This document shows, in pieces, positions 1 through 7,158 of a stretch of DNA of 7,158 nucleotides. Position numbers and translations under genes: made by a program. The stretch is from NCBI GenBank assembly GCA_039188505.1, contig JBCCZC010000297.1, positions 1 to 7,158 on the forward strand, given 5' to 3'. How positions within the stretch are numbered: position 1 is the first letter of the stretch; each line of letters opens with the position of its first letter. This DNA comes from JBCCZC01 sp039188505. Lineage in GTDB: Bacteria; Pseudomonadota; Gammaproteobacteria; Xanthomonadales; SZUA-38. The notes under the pieces are model-generated. The model made no database searches. It saw only the letters and a program-made list of their open reading frames with translations, and was not told the origin of the DNA.

Positions 1-28
1 CGGTTTCTTCTTCCCGGAACTCGGCTGA
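1..28 (+). pseudogene. ndk: 3' end of a second ndk copy (fragment, cut by window edge)
   Basis: Reading from base 2, the codons give GFFFPELG followed by TGA at 26-28. This is identical in protein to the C-terminus of the complete minus-strand ndk. The DNA differs by one silent change, GAA here versus GAG there, at the third last sense codon. Only eight full codons lie in the window, so nothing can be said about whether the rest of this copy exists. It lies in arm 1 of the inverted repeat and most likely is the same locus read in the other direction, or the same locus from a sister strain. Confidence 0.8.
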
Positions 29-39
29 GAAGACCACCG

Positions 40-141
40 GTGACCACGACGAAGACCAACATCCTCGATCTTGACCGGCAGGGGCTGGCGGACTTTTTCG
101 AGGGGATGGGAGAGAAGTCGTTTCGCTCCCAGCAGGTCCTG
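40..141 (+). pseudogene. rlmN: rlmN, N-terminal 34 codons, then scrambled by the inverted repeat
   Basis: A GTG start at 40, 11 bp after the ndk stop and behind a weak GAGAAG-like ribosome site, opens a protein beginning MTTTKTNILDLDRQ and continuing GLADFFEGMGEKSFRSQQVL. This matches the N-terminal region of RlmN, the radical-SAM enzyme that methylates A2503 of 23S rRNA and A37 of some tRNAs, where family members read like LDRxGLxxFFxxxGEKPFRxxQVxKW. After codon 34 the expected K-W-I continuation is missing. The sequence turns into the reverse complement of the gene's own start instead. None of the radical-SAM domain, including its CxxxCxxC cluster motif, is present. The location directly after ndk fits gammaproteobacterial gene order. 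The break is probably an artefact and the organism is expected to have an intact rlmN. Confidence 0.8.
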
Positions 142-180
142 CCGGTCGAGATCGAGGATGTTGGTCTTCGTCGTGGTCAC
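139..180 (-). pseudogene. rlmN: rlmN, first 14 codons, minus-strand copy (fragment)
   Basis: Downstream of the complete minus-strand ndk, an rlmN start appears with a GTG at 180-178 and the residues MTTTKTNILDLDRQ. This is protein-identical to the plus-strand copy. The DNA differs by one silent change at codon 11 (CTC here, CTT in the other copy). After codon 14 the frame runs into the antisense of the plus-strand copy and loses all RlmN resemblance. This is the copy that sits in the natural ndk-rlmN order relative to the intact ndk, so the true rlmN should continue from here to the left in the genome. Confidence 0.75.
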
Positions 181-191
181 CGGTGATCTTC

Positions 192-605
192 TCAGCCGAG
201 CTCCGGGAAGAAGAAACCGATCTCCGTGGCGGCGGTCTCGGGAGCGTCCGAGCCGTGCACGGCATTGGCGTCGATGCTTTCGGCGAAATCGGCTCGGATC
301 GTGCCGGGCGCTGCCTCGGCGGGATTCGTCGCACCCATCAGCTCGCGATTCAGCGCGATGGCGTTGTCACCCTCGAGCGCCTGCACCATGACGGGGCCCG
401 AGCTCATGAAACTGACGAGATCGGCGTAGAACGGGCGTTCACGGTGTACCGCATAGAAATCCCCGGCCTGCTCCGGCGAGAGATGGATCATCCGGGCTGC
501 CACGATCTTCAGGCCGGCGCCTTCGAACCGGCGATAGATCTCGCCGATGATGTTCTTGGCCACTGCGTCCGGCTTGATGATGGACAGGGTACGTTCGACT
601 GCCAT
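192..605 (-). CDS. ndk: Nucleoside diphosphate kinase
   Basis: This 137-residue cytoplasmic enzyme moves the γ-phosphate of ATP to nucleoside diphosphates through a phosphohistidine and so balances NTP and dNTP pools. Essentially every active-site residue of the family is visible: K11 in IIKPDAV, Y51, R87, R104, N114, the phosphoacceptor H117 in NAVHGSD, S119 and E128. Length is close to the usual 140-143. The start is the ATG at 605-603, chosen because GAGGAA lies 8 nt upstream (614-619) and the family sequence begins MAVERTLSIIKPDAV. The frame stays open for 58 more codons upstream, but those encode nothing recognisable. A TATATT-like -10 box is visible on the minus strand (683-688), but I found no good -35, so its promoter remains uncertain. 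The gene is transcribed away from the fatty-acid operon. Its last eight codons lie inside inverted-repeat arm 2. Confidence 0.97.
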   Translation of the reverse strand: MAVERTLSIIKPDAVAKNIIGEIYRRFEGAGLKIVAARMIHLSPEQAGDFYAVHRERPFYADLVSFMSSGPVMVQALEGDNAIALNRELMGATNPAEAAPGTIRADFAESIDANAVHGSDAPETAATEIGFFFPELG

Positions 606-808
606 TGTGAAAGTTCCTCGACTGATGTCACAGGGACGCGCCGAAAGCTCCGGGCTACTCCAATGACCGGAAACGACGCATGAATATAACATGAAATTTA
701 CGGAAAAACGCGAGCTTACGGCGACAACATCGAAGCAGCCCGGTTCCAACAGCGCGATATGGGTTCTCGCGCGAGCCACTTCAAGGCTGTTGAGCGCGGA
801 AAAAGTTT
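606..808. other. Divergent intergenic region between ndk and the psrA promoter
   Basis: This stretch is more AT-rich than the genes around it, especially 680-710. Apart from the ndk ribosome site (614-619) and a weak minus-strand TATATT (683-688), I see no terminator, small gene or RNA structure. The open frames crossing it encode nothing recognisable. Confidence 0.5.
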
Positions 809-822
809 AAAACAGGCGTTTG
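809..822. promoter_or_regulatory. PsrA-type operator overlapping the psrA -35 box
   Basis: The sequence AAAAC-AGGC-GTTTG fits the Pseudomonas PsrA consensus (G/C)AAAC-N2-4-GTTT(G/C) as I recall it, except for the first base (A instead of G or C). Its right half shares bases 820-822 with the -35 hexamer of the promoter described next, so a bound repressor would block RNA polymerase. It lies 60 bp before the ATG of the PsrA-like gene, which fits autorepression as described for pseudomonad PsrA. That the protein recognises this site is inferred from its close PsrA-like recognition helix. Confidence 0.65.
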
Positions 823-848
823 GAATCGCGACGAGCGCCACTTATCAT
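820..848 (+). promoter_or_regulatory. σ70-type promoter of the psrA-fad operon
   Basis: TTGGAA at 820-825 (4 of 6 matches to TTGACA) and TATCAT at 843-848 (5 of 6 to TATAAT) are separated by exactly 17 bp. Transcription would start near 855, giving a leader of about 27 nt that includes the AGGAAG ribosome site at 871-876. This is the best promoter candidate in the 276-bp gap between ndk and the regulator. No promoter of similar quality is visible in the gaps before the three following genes, so this one may drive the whole rightward set. Confidence 0.6.
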
Positions 849-881
849 GAGCGTTTGCGAGCGACCCTACAGGAAGACCGG

Positions 882-1538
882 ATGGCCGCGCAGGGCACCA
901 AGGAACGCATACTGGCAGCGGCCGAAACGCTGTTTGCCGAATCGGGATTCACCGGCACTTCGCTCCGCCAGCTGACCCAGCTGGCGAACGTGAATCTCGC
1001 CGCCGTGAACTACCACTTCGGATCGAAGGACAAACTGATCCAGGAGGTGTTCCGACGCCGCCTCGACGGCCTCTACCGCGAGCGCGAGGCGGCGCTCGAC
1101 GCGCTGCAGGAGAAGCACGGGGAGCTGCCGCCCCTCATCCCGATCCTCGAGGCCTTCGTCTTCCCCGCAATGGCGGTTGGTGAAGACTCCGCCGATGGCG
1201 GGTCGCCCTTCGTGCAGGTGCTCGCGCGAGCGTTCGTCGAATACCGCGACGAGCTGCGCGCCTTTCTCTCGGACCGCTACGGCGACGTGAATCGGCGCTT
1301 TTTCCAGCTCATCGCCGCCAACCTCGAAGCCCTCGACACGGAAGAGATCGTTTCCCGGATCGACTTCATGGTGGGGGCATTGACCTACGCGATGGCCGAT
1401 TTCGGGCTCTATCAGCGCCCGGACGACATCTCGCCGGAGGCGTACTGGCGAATCCGGGCCGAGCGGCTCGTGCACTTCGTTGCCGCCGGACTGCAGGGGC
1501 CACGGGACGGATCGGGCGCGGCGCCTCCCGCCGCCTGA
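882..1538 (+). CDS. psrA: PsrA-like TetR-family regulator of fatty-acid oxidation
   Basis: This is a 218-residue dimeric DNA-binding repressor. Residues 8-54 form the TetR helix-turn-helix, with ERILAAAETLFAESGF leading into the recognition segment VNLAAVNYHFGSKDKLI (37-53). That wording is characteristic of PsrA, which in pseudomonads represses β-oxidation genes and is released by long-chain fatty acyl ligands. The rest (about 60-205) is the helical ligand-binding and dimerisation domain, which is much less conserved. The last dozen residues are a low-complexity G/P/A tail. The ATG at 882 is chosen because AGGAAG (871-876) sits 5 nt upstream. An in-frame ATG at 759 would add 41 unrelated residues and would place the promoter and operator inside the gene. 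The gene is divergent from ndk and 42 bp ahead of the fadE-like gene, so it probably controls the operon it heads. PsrA is the best match; another TetR of the same branch is possible. Confidence 0.8.
   Translation: MAAQGTKERILAAAETLFAESGFTGTSLRQLTQLANVNLAAVNYHFGSKDKLIQEVFRRRLDGLYREREAALDALQEKHGELPPLIPILEAFVFPAMAVGEDSADGGSPFVQVLARAFVEYRDELRAFLSDRYGDVNRRFFQLIAANLEALDTEEIVSRIDFMVGALTYAMADFGLYQRPDDISPEAYWRIRAERLVHFVAAGLQGPRDGSGAAPPAA
925..937. promoter_or_regulatory. Second PsrA-consensus sequence, inside psrA coding region
   Basis: GAAAC-GCT-GTTTG is a full match to the recalled PsrA consensus (G/C)AAAC-N2-4-GTTT(G/C). It encodes A-E-T-L-F-A of the first HTH-domain helix, a stretch common in TetR proteins, so coincidence through codon choice is quite possible. 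Its centre is 115.5 bp from the centre of the upstream operator, about eleven helical turns, which would allow two dimers on the same DNA face. Confidence 0.3.
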
Positions 1539-1561
1539 CATGCTATCTTCTCAGGCCTCGG

Positions 1562-1568
1562 AAGGAGG
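1562..1568 (+). promoter_or_regulatory. Ribosome binding site for the TTG-started fadE-like gene
   Basis: AAGGAGG is a full-strength Shine-Dalgarno sequence, but its end lies 12 nt before the TTG at 1581, longer than the usual 5-9. No ATG or GTG in the right frame sits closer. The run of G continuing to 1572 may allow a shifted pairing with shorter spacing. The site decides the start, since the protein beginning at this TTG has the hydrophobic N-terminus expected of FadE and its family length. Confidence 0.65.
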
Positions 1569-1580
1569 GGGGAATCCGGC

Positions 1581-4025
1581 TTGACGACGCTGTTCGTCAC
1601 CTTGGCGGCGCTGCTCGCGATTTCCGCGGGCCTCTGGCGGTGGTCTGCCCGCGGCGTCTTCCTGCTGGTTACGGGCACGCTGCTCATCGCGCCGCTTTTC
1701 TTCGACCCGGGCTCGCAGCTCCGGTGGCTACCCTGGATCGCCCTCGCCGTCCCCGCTGCCCTGGCCACCCCGGCGTTTCGCAGGCTGGTCGCGGCGCGCC
1801 TCTTCGGCCGCCTGCAGGCGGTGGCCGAGGAACTCGACCCGGACAGCCTCGACGCGGACAGCCTGGCGGCAATGGCCGCAGGGCGAGAAAGCTGGATGCG
1901 ACAGCTGTGGTCCGGAAAACCGGACTGGCGCATCCTCCTTGATCGCCCCCGGCGGCGCATCCGGCGACAGGAACGGGACTACCTCGATGGCGCCGTGCAC
2001 GAGCTGTGTCTCGCCGTCGCCGACCGGGCGACCCCCGATGCTGCACTCTCGAAGTCCCTGTGGCGACGCATCCGCCGCACGGGACTCCTTGCCCTGGCGG
2101 TTCCCGCCGACCGCGGCGGCCCCGGGCTCGAGCCGCGGGCGCGATCTGCCGCCCTGCTCCGCCTCGGCGCGCGGTCGCCGGAGCTTGCGTCCCTGGTCGC
2201 CGCGGCCAACGGCCCGGGCCCCGTCGGCGCCCTGCTGCTCGGCGGGACGCCGGAGCAGAAGGATCGCTGGCTGCCGGCGTTCGCACGCGGCGATGAGATC
2301 GCCTGCATGGTCTTCCCCGAGCACGGCCAGGCCGCCGACGAGCCCGTCGGCGTCGCCCGCGTGGTCAGCGGCATCGACGGGACCACGGAGCCTGGCCTCG
2401 AGATCAGCTTCAGTGCCTCGTGCGTGCCGCTGGCGCCGCACGCGACCGTCTTCGGCGTCCTCGTCGAGGTGACCGACCCCGGCGACCTCCTCGCCAGCGG
2501 ACGGACGGGATCCGCCTTTTGCCTGCTGCCGCGGAACACGCCCAAGCTCGACCAGGACGGACGCCATCCCAAGCTACGCGGCGCCGTGGACAGCGGCCCG
2601 ATCATGGCCCGTCGAGCCGTCGTGCCGCTCACCTCGATCCTCGGAGGCCCCGCCACGATCGGTGAGGGGCGCACACTGCTGCGACGCACCCTCGCGCAGC
2701 AGGGCGACACCGGCGTGCCCGCGCTGGCCGCCGCCGCCAGCCGAATTGCGCTGGCCACCACCAGCGGCCTCACGCGAATCCGCCCGCCGAGCAGGCCGGC
2801 AGCGGTGCGTGCCCGGCAGGCGTCGGCTTCCCTGGCCGCGATGACGGCAGCCGCGGTTCGGCTCGAAACCGCCCGGAGCGCACTCACGACCGACGACGGT
2901 TCTCACATCGGCTCCGTGCCGCTGGGCGACCTGCTGCAGCGAGCCACCGCCGCCGATCTGCGCGACGCTGTCGAAGGGGCGCTGCTCGCCGGCGGCGACT
3001 GCGCCCGAGCGGACGGTCCGGCAGCGCCGCTGGCGACCATCCAGGACACGCGCGCGGCGACGCTGGCGGTCGCCCGCCCGGCCCTGCGCGATCGGCCGGC
3101 GCGACAGTATGTACGCGCTGCCCTGCGCTGGCATCCGTTCCTTGGAACCCAGCGCGCCGCCCTTGCCGATAGCGACCGCAAGGCCGGTCTCAACCGGTTT
3201 GCCACAGCGCTGTTTGAGCACGCGGGCCAGCTCGTCAGCAATGCGATTCGTGCGCTGCTGTTCGGTATCACCCGCGCCGCGCCGGCGCGCGCGCCGTCGA
3301 CCGGCCGTCAGGCCACCTGTTTCCGGCAGGTCGAAAGGCTGAGCACCGCCTTCGCACTCTGTACCGATGCGCTGACCATGGCCGCCGTCAGCGAGGGACG
3401 CCTGTGCCGCGCTGCTGCGGAGCGCCTTGGCACCGTCTACGCCGAACTGCACCTCGCCTCGCAGCTCCTCAAGATGCACATCGATGCCGGCGAGAACCCC
3501 AATGAGATTGCGGTGATCGAGCGCACCGTGGCCGAGGGGCTCGTCCGCGCCCAGGACACGCTGTATCGCTTCTTCGACAACCTCCAGACGCCGTGGCTCG
3601 GTGGCCTGCTGCGCCTGCTCTGCTTCCCCCTCGGCCGGGCCTGGGCGCTCCCGCCCGACGCAACCGACCGCGAAGTCGCCTTGCGACTGATGGAGCCGGG
3701 CGGCGTGCGCCAGCGGCTGCTGCGTGACGTGGTCGACGGGCGGAACGCCGACGATCCGATCGGGGTGCTCGAACAGGCGGTGGCCCGCGTCGACGCAGCC
3801 GCGCTCGCGGAAATCGCCCTCGAGAACACGCTGCACGAAGCCGTAACGCCTTACAATGCCCCCGAACTGGTCGAGCGGGCCCTTGCCGCGGGCGTGCTGA
3901 CCGCGGAACAGGCCGATCAGGTGCGCGCGGCTCAGGCCACCGTAGCGCGGGCTCTGGCCCTGCCGCCGAACCAGGATCCCGATGCAACCGGCGCGCTCGA
4001 CGGACCCCACGCCGCGGCGGGCTGA
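1581..4025 (+). CDS. FadE-family acyl-CoA dehydrogenase homologue, probably catalytically inactive
   Basis: This 814-residue protein has the same length as E. coli FadE, the membrane-associated first enzyme of β-oxidation, and aligns with it end to end. Residues 3-66 hold two or three hydrophobic segments. About 110-520 corresponds to the dehydrogenase core, recognisable at SGKPDW (111-116), GTPEQKDRWLP (222-232), LAPHATVFG (284-292), ILGGP (353-357) and RWHPF (516-520). About 530-790 is the FadE-specific C-terminal domain (DUF1974 type), which is well kept: ERLSTAFALCTDA, ELHLASQLLK, FPLGRAWALPP. The core has lost what catalysis needs. At the place of the catalytic Glu (VEGAN in FadE) stands V-A498-R-P-A. 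The FAD loop PEAGSD reads PEHGQA (246-251) and lacks the preceding Thr/Ser. The RGI and RRQF motifs are replaced. The frame is uninterrupted and the base composition matches its neighbours. It may be a pseudoenzyme, the non-catalytic partner of another FadE, or an early decaying gene. Family assignment is sure; activity is doubtful. It starts at TTG. Confidence 0.85.
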   Translation: MTTLFVTLAALLAISAGLWRWSARGVFLLVTGTLLIAPLFFDPGSQLRWLPWIALAVPAALATPAFRRLVAARLFGRLQAVAEELDPDSLDADSLAAMAAGRESWMRQLWSGKPDWRILLDRPRRRIRRQERDYLDGAVHELCLAVADRATPDAALSKSLWRRIRRTGLLALAVPADRGGPGLEPRARSAALLRLGARSPELASLVAAANGPGPVGALLLGGTPEQKDRWLPAFARGDEIACMVFPEHGQAADEPVGVARVVSGIDGTTEPGLEISFSASCVPLAPHATVFGVLVEVTDPGDLLASGRTGSAFCLLPRNTPKLDQDGRHPKLRGAVDSGPIMARRAVVPLTSILGGPATIGEGRTLLRRTLAQQGDTGVPALAAAASRIALATTSGLTRIRPPSRPAAVRARQASASLAAMTAAAVRLETARSALTTDDGSHIGSVPLGDLLQRATAADLRDAVEGALLAGGDCARADGPAAPLATIQDTRAATLAVARPALRDRPARQYVRAALRWHPFLGTQRAALADSDRKAGLNRFATALFEHAGQLVSNAIRALLFGITRAAPARAPSTGRQATCFRQVERLSTAFALCTDALTMAAVSEGRLCRAAAERLGTVYAELHLASQLLKMHIDAGENPNEIAVIERTVAEGLVRAQDTLYRFFDNLQTPWLGGLLRLLCFPLGRAWALPPDATDREVALRLMEPGGVRQRLLRDVVDGRNADDPIGVLEQAVARVDAAALAEIALENTLHEAVTPYNAPELVERALAAGVLTAEQADQVRAAQATVARALALPPNQDPDATGALDGPHAAAG
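1833..1862 (+). repeat. 15-bp tandem duplication within the fadE-like gene
   Basis: CTCGACCCGGACAGC is followed directly by CTCGACGCGGACAGC, identical in 14 of 15 bases and in frame. It encodes LDPDS-LDADS at residues 85-94, in the linker between the membrane segments and the dehydrogenase core. It looks like a recent small in-frame duplication in a tolerant linker. Confidence 0.85.
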
Positions 4026-4065
4026 ACCTCTCCACGAATCACGACAACCACCGAGGACCACGCCA

Positions 4066-6429
4066 GTGACTCAATCCACCCGCATTCGCAAGGTGGCCGT
4101 ACTCGGCGCCGGTGTCATGGGCGCTCAGATCGCTGCACACCTCGTCAACGCTCGCATTCCGGCGGTGCTCTTCGATCTTCCGAGCGACGGACCGGATCGG
4201 AGCACGCTTGCCCGGGAGGCCCTTCGCCGCCTGGGCAAGCTGAAGCCGGCGCCTTTCGCCCTGGGCAGACTCGCCCAGCACGTGCATCCGGCCAACTACG
4301 ATGATGATCTCGAGCAGCTCGAGGACTGCGACCTCGTCATTGAGGCGATCGCCGAGCGGATGGACTGGAAGAAATCGCTCTACGAGAAGATCTTGCCGCA
4401 CCTGGGCGAGCACGCGATCCTGGCGACCAACACCTCCGGTCTCAGCATCAACGATCTCGCGAGCGTGCTGCCGGAGGACAACCGCCCACGCTACTGCGGC
4501 ATCCACTTCTTCAACCCGCCGCGCTACATGCACCTGGCCGAGGTCATCCCGGGCGCGACCACCGATCCCGAGGTGGTGGACCAGCTCGAGAGCTTCCTGA
4601 CCACCACGCTCGGCAAGGGTGTGGTCCGCGCCAAGGACACACCCAACTTCATCGGCAATCGGATCGGCGTCTTCTCGATGCTCGCGGCCATGCACCACAC
4701 CCGCGAGCTGCAGCTGGACTTCGACGTCGTCGATCAGCTGACCGGCCCGCGGATCGGCCGGCCCAAGAGCGCCACCTACCGGACCGCCGATGTGGTGGGC
4801 CTCGACACGATGGGCCACGTTATCCAGACCATGGCCGACACGCTCCCGGACGATCCGTGGCACGGTTTCTTCGGTCAGCCCGAAGTCCTCGCCGGGCTGG
4901 TCGCCGCGGGCGCGCTTGGCCAGAAATCCGGCGCTGGTTTCTATCGCAAGGCGGGCCGCACGATCGAGGTTCTGGACGCCGAGTCCGGCGCCTACCGCGA
5001 ATCGGGCAAGCGCCCCGAACCGGAGGTGATCGAGATCCTCAAGCTGCCAGATCCGGGTAGCCGGCTGGCGCGCCTGCGCGCGCACTCGAGCGCCGAGGCC
5101 CGCTTCCTCTGGGCCTGTTTTCGGGACCTGTTCCACTACTGCGCGTGCCACCTCGAGGCGATCGCGGAAACCGCCCGAGACGTGGATCTCGCCATCCGCT
5201 GGGGCTATGGCTACCAGCAGGGTCCCTTCGAGACCTGGCAGGCGGCCGGCTGGCGGCAGGTCGCGGGCTGGATCAAGGAGGACATCTCCGCCGGCCTCGC
5301 GATGAGCAGCACGCCGCTGCCCGAGTGGGTGGATGATGTCGAGGGCGTGCATCAGCCGGGCGGCTCCTATTCGCCGTCAGCGGGACGCTTCCTGCCTCGG
5401 CCCGAGCTCGCCGTCTACGCGCGCCAGCCCTTCCCCGACCCGATGCTCGGCGAGCAGTTCGACCGGGGAACGACGATCCACGAGGACGACGCTGTCCGCA
5501 TCTGGCATCGCGGTGACGACGTCGCCATCGTGTCGTTCCGATCGAAGATGAATGCGATCTCTCCCGGCGTCATCGCCGGCCTGAACCAGGCGATCGACAT
5601 CGCCGAGTCGGCCTTCTCGGGCCTGGTGATCTGGCAGGACAGCGAGCCCTTCAGCGTCGGCGCCGACCTTGCAGCGGCCGGGACGGTCTTTGCGACGGAG
5701 GGCGCTGCCGGGGTGGAGAAGATGGTCAAGGACTTCCAGGACGCGGTGGTCCGCCTCAAGACCTGTGCCATACCGACGGTGGCCGCAGTACGGGGCATGG
5801 CCCTGGGCGGCGGCGCCGAGATCGTGCTCCACTGCGATCGCACGGTCGCCGCGCTGGAAAGCTACATCGGCCTCGTCGAGGTCGGTGTCGGCATCCTGCC
5901 CGCCGGCGGCGGTCTGGCGGAGCTGGCCGCGCGAGCGAGCCACAAGGCCGCGGGCGGCGCGGTCTTCGAGGGGCTCGCCGACGTCTTCCAGACCGTCGCG
6001 ATGGCCAAGGTATCCAGCTCGGCAATCGAGGCGCAGGCGTTCGGATATCTGACCGACGCCGACCCGATCGTGATGCACGCCCAAGAGATCCTGCACGTCG
6101 CCTGCGAGACCGTCCACGGCCTCGCGCAGGCCGGTTATCAGCCGGCGCTGCCTGACGCGATCACCGTGGCCGGCGACGTGGGCATCGCCAATTTCAAGGC
6201 CAGCCTGGTCAACATGCTGGAGGGTCGATTCATCTCGGAGCATGACTTCGAGATCGGCAGTCGGATCGCAACCGTCCTCTGTGGGGGCCCGATCAGCCGC
6301 GGCAGTCAGGTCGACCGCAACTGGCTTCTCGGCCTCGAGCGCGAACACTTCGTGGCCCTCCTCGGCACCGAGAAGACCCAGGCCCGGATCGAGCACATGC
6401 TCAAGACCGGCAAGCCCCTGCGCAACTGA
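4066..6429 (+). CDS. fadN: FadN-type 3-hydroxyacyl-CoA dehydrogenase/enoyl-CoA hydratase fusion
   Basis: This 787-residue cytoplasmic bifunctional enzyme hydrates trans-2-enoyl-CoA and oxidises L-3-hydroxyacyl-CoA with NAD+. The dehydrogenase comes first, with the NAD-binding GAGVMG at 14-19 and the catalytic set S124, H147 (GIHFFNP), E159 (HLAEV) and N198 (GNR). A second helical dehydrogenase domain follows to about residue 410. The crotonase domain starts near 470. It has an oxyanion-hole region FSVGADL (529-535) and both catalytic glutamates, E585 in GGGAE and E605 in GLVEVG, 20 residues apart as in enoyl-CoA hydratase. This order is the reverse of FadB and FadJ and agrees with Bacillus FadN (YusL), which is about 789 residues. 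The GTG at 4066 is preferred because GAGGA (4053-4057) precedes it by 8 nt and the NAD fold starts at once. An ATG at 3982 would overlap the upstream gene and add 28 unlikely residues. It is 40 bp after the fadE-like gene and 14 bp before fadA. Both active sites look intact. Confidence 0.93.
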   Translation: MTQSTRIRKVAVLGAGVMGAQIAAHLVNARIPAVLFDLPSDGPDRSTLAREALRRLGKLKPAPFALGRLAQHVHPANYDDDLEQLEDCDLVIEAIAERMDWKKSLYEKILPHLGEHAILATNTSGLSINDLASVLPEDNRPRYCGIHFFNPPRYMHLAEVIPGATTDPEVVDQLESFLTTTLGKGVVRAKDTPNFIGNRIGVFSMLAAMHHTRELQLDFDVVDQLTGPRIGRPKSATYRTADVVGLDTMGHVIQTMADTLPDDPWHGFFGQPEVLAGLVAAGALGQKSGAGFYRKAGRTIEVLDAESGAYRESGKRPEPEVIEILKLPDPGSRLARLRAHSSAEARFLWACFRDLFHYCACHLEAIAETARDVDLAIRWGYGYQQGPFETWQAAGWRQVAGWIKEDISAGLAMSSTPLPEWVDDVEGVHQPGGSYSPSAGRFLPRPELAVYARQPFPDPMLGEQFDRGTTIHEDDAVRIWHRGDDVAIVSFRSKMNAISPGVIAGLNQAIDIAESAFSGLVIWQDSEPFSVGADLAAAGTVFATEGAAGVEKMVKDFQDAVVRLKTCAIPTVAAVRGMALGGGAEIVLHCDRTVAALESYIGLVEVGVGILPAGGGLAELAARASHKAAGGAVFEGLADVFQTVAMAKVSSSAIEAQAFGYLTDADPIVMHAQEILHVACETVHGLAQAGYQPALPDAITVAGDVGIANFKASLVNMLEGRFISEHDFEIGSRIATVLCGGPISRGSQVDRNWLLGLEREHFVALLGTEKTQARIEHMLKTGKPLRN

Positions 6430-6443
6430 GCGAGGAATCGAAC

Positions 6444-7158
6444 ATGACTCAGAATCTTCAGGACGCCTATATCGTCGAGGCCGTGCGCACACCGGTCGGC
6501 AAGGCGCCCAAGGGCGTCTTCCGCAACACCCGTCCGGATGACCTCCTGGCCCACTGCCTCCGGACGCTGCTGCAGCGTCAGCCGAACGTGCCCGCCGAGG
6601 CCATCGAGGACACGGTGATCGGCTGCGCGATGCCCGAGGCCGAACAGGGCATGAACGTGGCGCGGATCGCGGTGCTGCTGGCCGGCCTGCCCGAACGGGT
6701 CCCGGCGATGACGATCAACCGCTTCTGCTCTTCGGGCGTCCAGGCCGTCGCGCTGGCCGCCAACCAGATCCGGACTGGTGCGGCCGACCTCACCATCGCG
6801 GGCGGCACCGAGACCATGAGCATGGTCCCGATGATGGGCCACAAGGTGGCGATGAACCCCGCGATCTTCGAAGACGAAAACGTCGGCATCGCGTACGGCA
6901 TGGGCATCACCGCGGAAAAGGTCGCGGAGCGCTGGCAGGTGTCCCGCGAGGATCAGGACGCCTTCGCCTACGAGAGCCATCGCCGGGCGCTGGCAGCGAT
7001 CGAGGCGGGACACTTCGACGCCGAGATTGCGCCCTTCACGGTCACCGCAGCCGTACCTGACCTCACCGGTGGCGCGGTGGCGCTGCAATCCCTCGAGGTC
7101 ACCGTCGACGAGGGGCCGCGCGCCGACACCAGCGCCGAACGCCTGGCGAAGCTGCGAC
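6444..7158 (+). CDS. fadA: Acetyl-CoA acyltransferase (thiolase), 3' truncated by window end
   Basis: Thiolases of this type cleave 3-ketoacyl-CoA with CoA to release acetyl-CoA, the last step of the β-oxidation cycle. The first 238 codons are present out of an expected 390-400. The N-terminal thiolase domain is clear: YIVEAVRTPVGK at 9-20, the nucleophilic C95 in INRFCSSGVQAV, and the conserved AGGTETMSMVPM at 119-130. The distal His and second Cys lie beyond the window. The ATG at 6444 has AGGA (6433-6436) 7 nt upstream and starts 14 bp after fadN, so the two are almost certainly cotranscribed and their products may associate as in other β-oxidation complexes. The fadN-fadA pairing supports a degradative rather than a biosynthetic (phaA-type) thiolase, though substrate length cannot be read from this sequence. 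Confidence 0.93.
   Translation, partial: MTQNLQDAYIVEAVRTPVGKAPKGVFRNTRPDDLLAHCLRTLLQRQPNVPAEAIEDTVIGCAMPEAEQGMNVARIAVLLAGLPERVPAMTINRFCSSGVQAVALAANQIRTGAADLTIAGGTETMSMVPMMGHKVAMNPAIFEDENVGIAYGMGITAEKVAERWQVSREDQDAFAYESHRRALAAIEAGHFDAEIAPFTVTAAVPDLTGGAVALQSLEVTVDEGPRADTSAERLAKLR

Larger units (their letters stand above)
1..219. repeat. Imperfect inverted repeat, 82-bp arms (1-82 and 138-219), 55-bp spacer
   Basis: Position i pairs with position 220-i over the full 82 bp of each arm without any indel. Only three pairs mismatch: 19/201, 34/186 and 72/148. Each arm carries the last codons of ndk, an 11-bp intergenic gap and the first 14 codons of rlmN, in opposite orientations. The spacer 83-137 continues rlmN only on the plus strand. 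The inner end of the repeat is the 4-base word CCTG at 138-141. It belongs both to plus-strand rlmN and to the returning arm, and it is complementary to CAGG at 79-82. That is the signature of a template switch at microhomology. An amplification or assembly chimera is the likeliest explanation; a real inverted duplication is possible. Confidence 0.95.

Overview
The window is a high-GC bacterial segment that looks gammaproteobacterial. Two observations point there: ndk is followed at once by the start of rlmN, and a PsrA-like TetR regulator heads a fatty-acid β-oxidation gene set. No species can be named from the sequence. The left edge looks like a contig or clone end, because it contains an inverted duplication that breaks rlmN in both orientations.

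Layout. Positions 1-219 form a near-perfect inverted repeat: two 82-bp arms around a 55-bp spacer. It carries the ndk-rlmN junction twice, head to head. The full ndk (192-605, minus strand) runs leftward into this repeat. Between ndk and the next gene (606-881) is a divergent intergenic region. It holds a convincing promoter for the rightward genes, and a PsrA-type operator overlaps that promoter's -35 box. Rightward, closely spaced and on one strand, follow a PsrA-like TetR regulator (882-1538), a FadE-family protein of 814 residues (1581-4025), a FadN-type 3-hydroxyacyl-CoA dehydrogenase/enoyl-CoA hydratase fusion (4066-6429) and the first 238 codons of a FadA thiolase (6444 to the window end). 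The gaps are 42, 40 and 14 bp, so one operon is likely.

How the genes work together. The regulator probably senses long-chain acyl-CoA and lifts repression of its own operon. FadN would carry out the hydration and second oxidation, and FadA the thiolytic cleavage. The first oxidation would normally belong to FadE. Here, however, the FadE-family protein has lost the catalytic glutamate and the FAD-contacting motifs, although its frame is intact and its C-terminal domain well preserved. It is therefore probably a pseudoenzyme, or a subunit of a mixed dehydrogenase. This is the most interesting biological feature of the window.

The most important caution concerns 1-219. It is more likely a fold-back or strain-chimera artefact than a real rearrangement, and it should be checked in the reads before any conclusion about rlmN. 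Comparisons with E. coli FadE, Pseudomonas PsrA and other family members are from memory, not from a database search.
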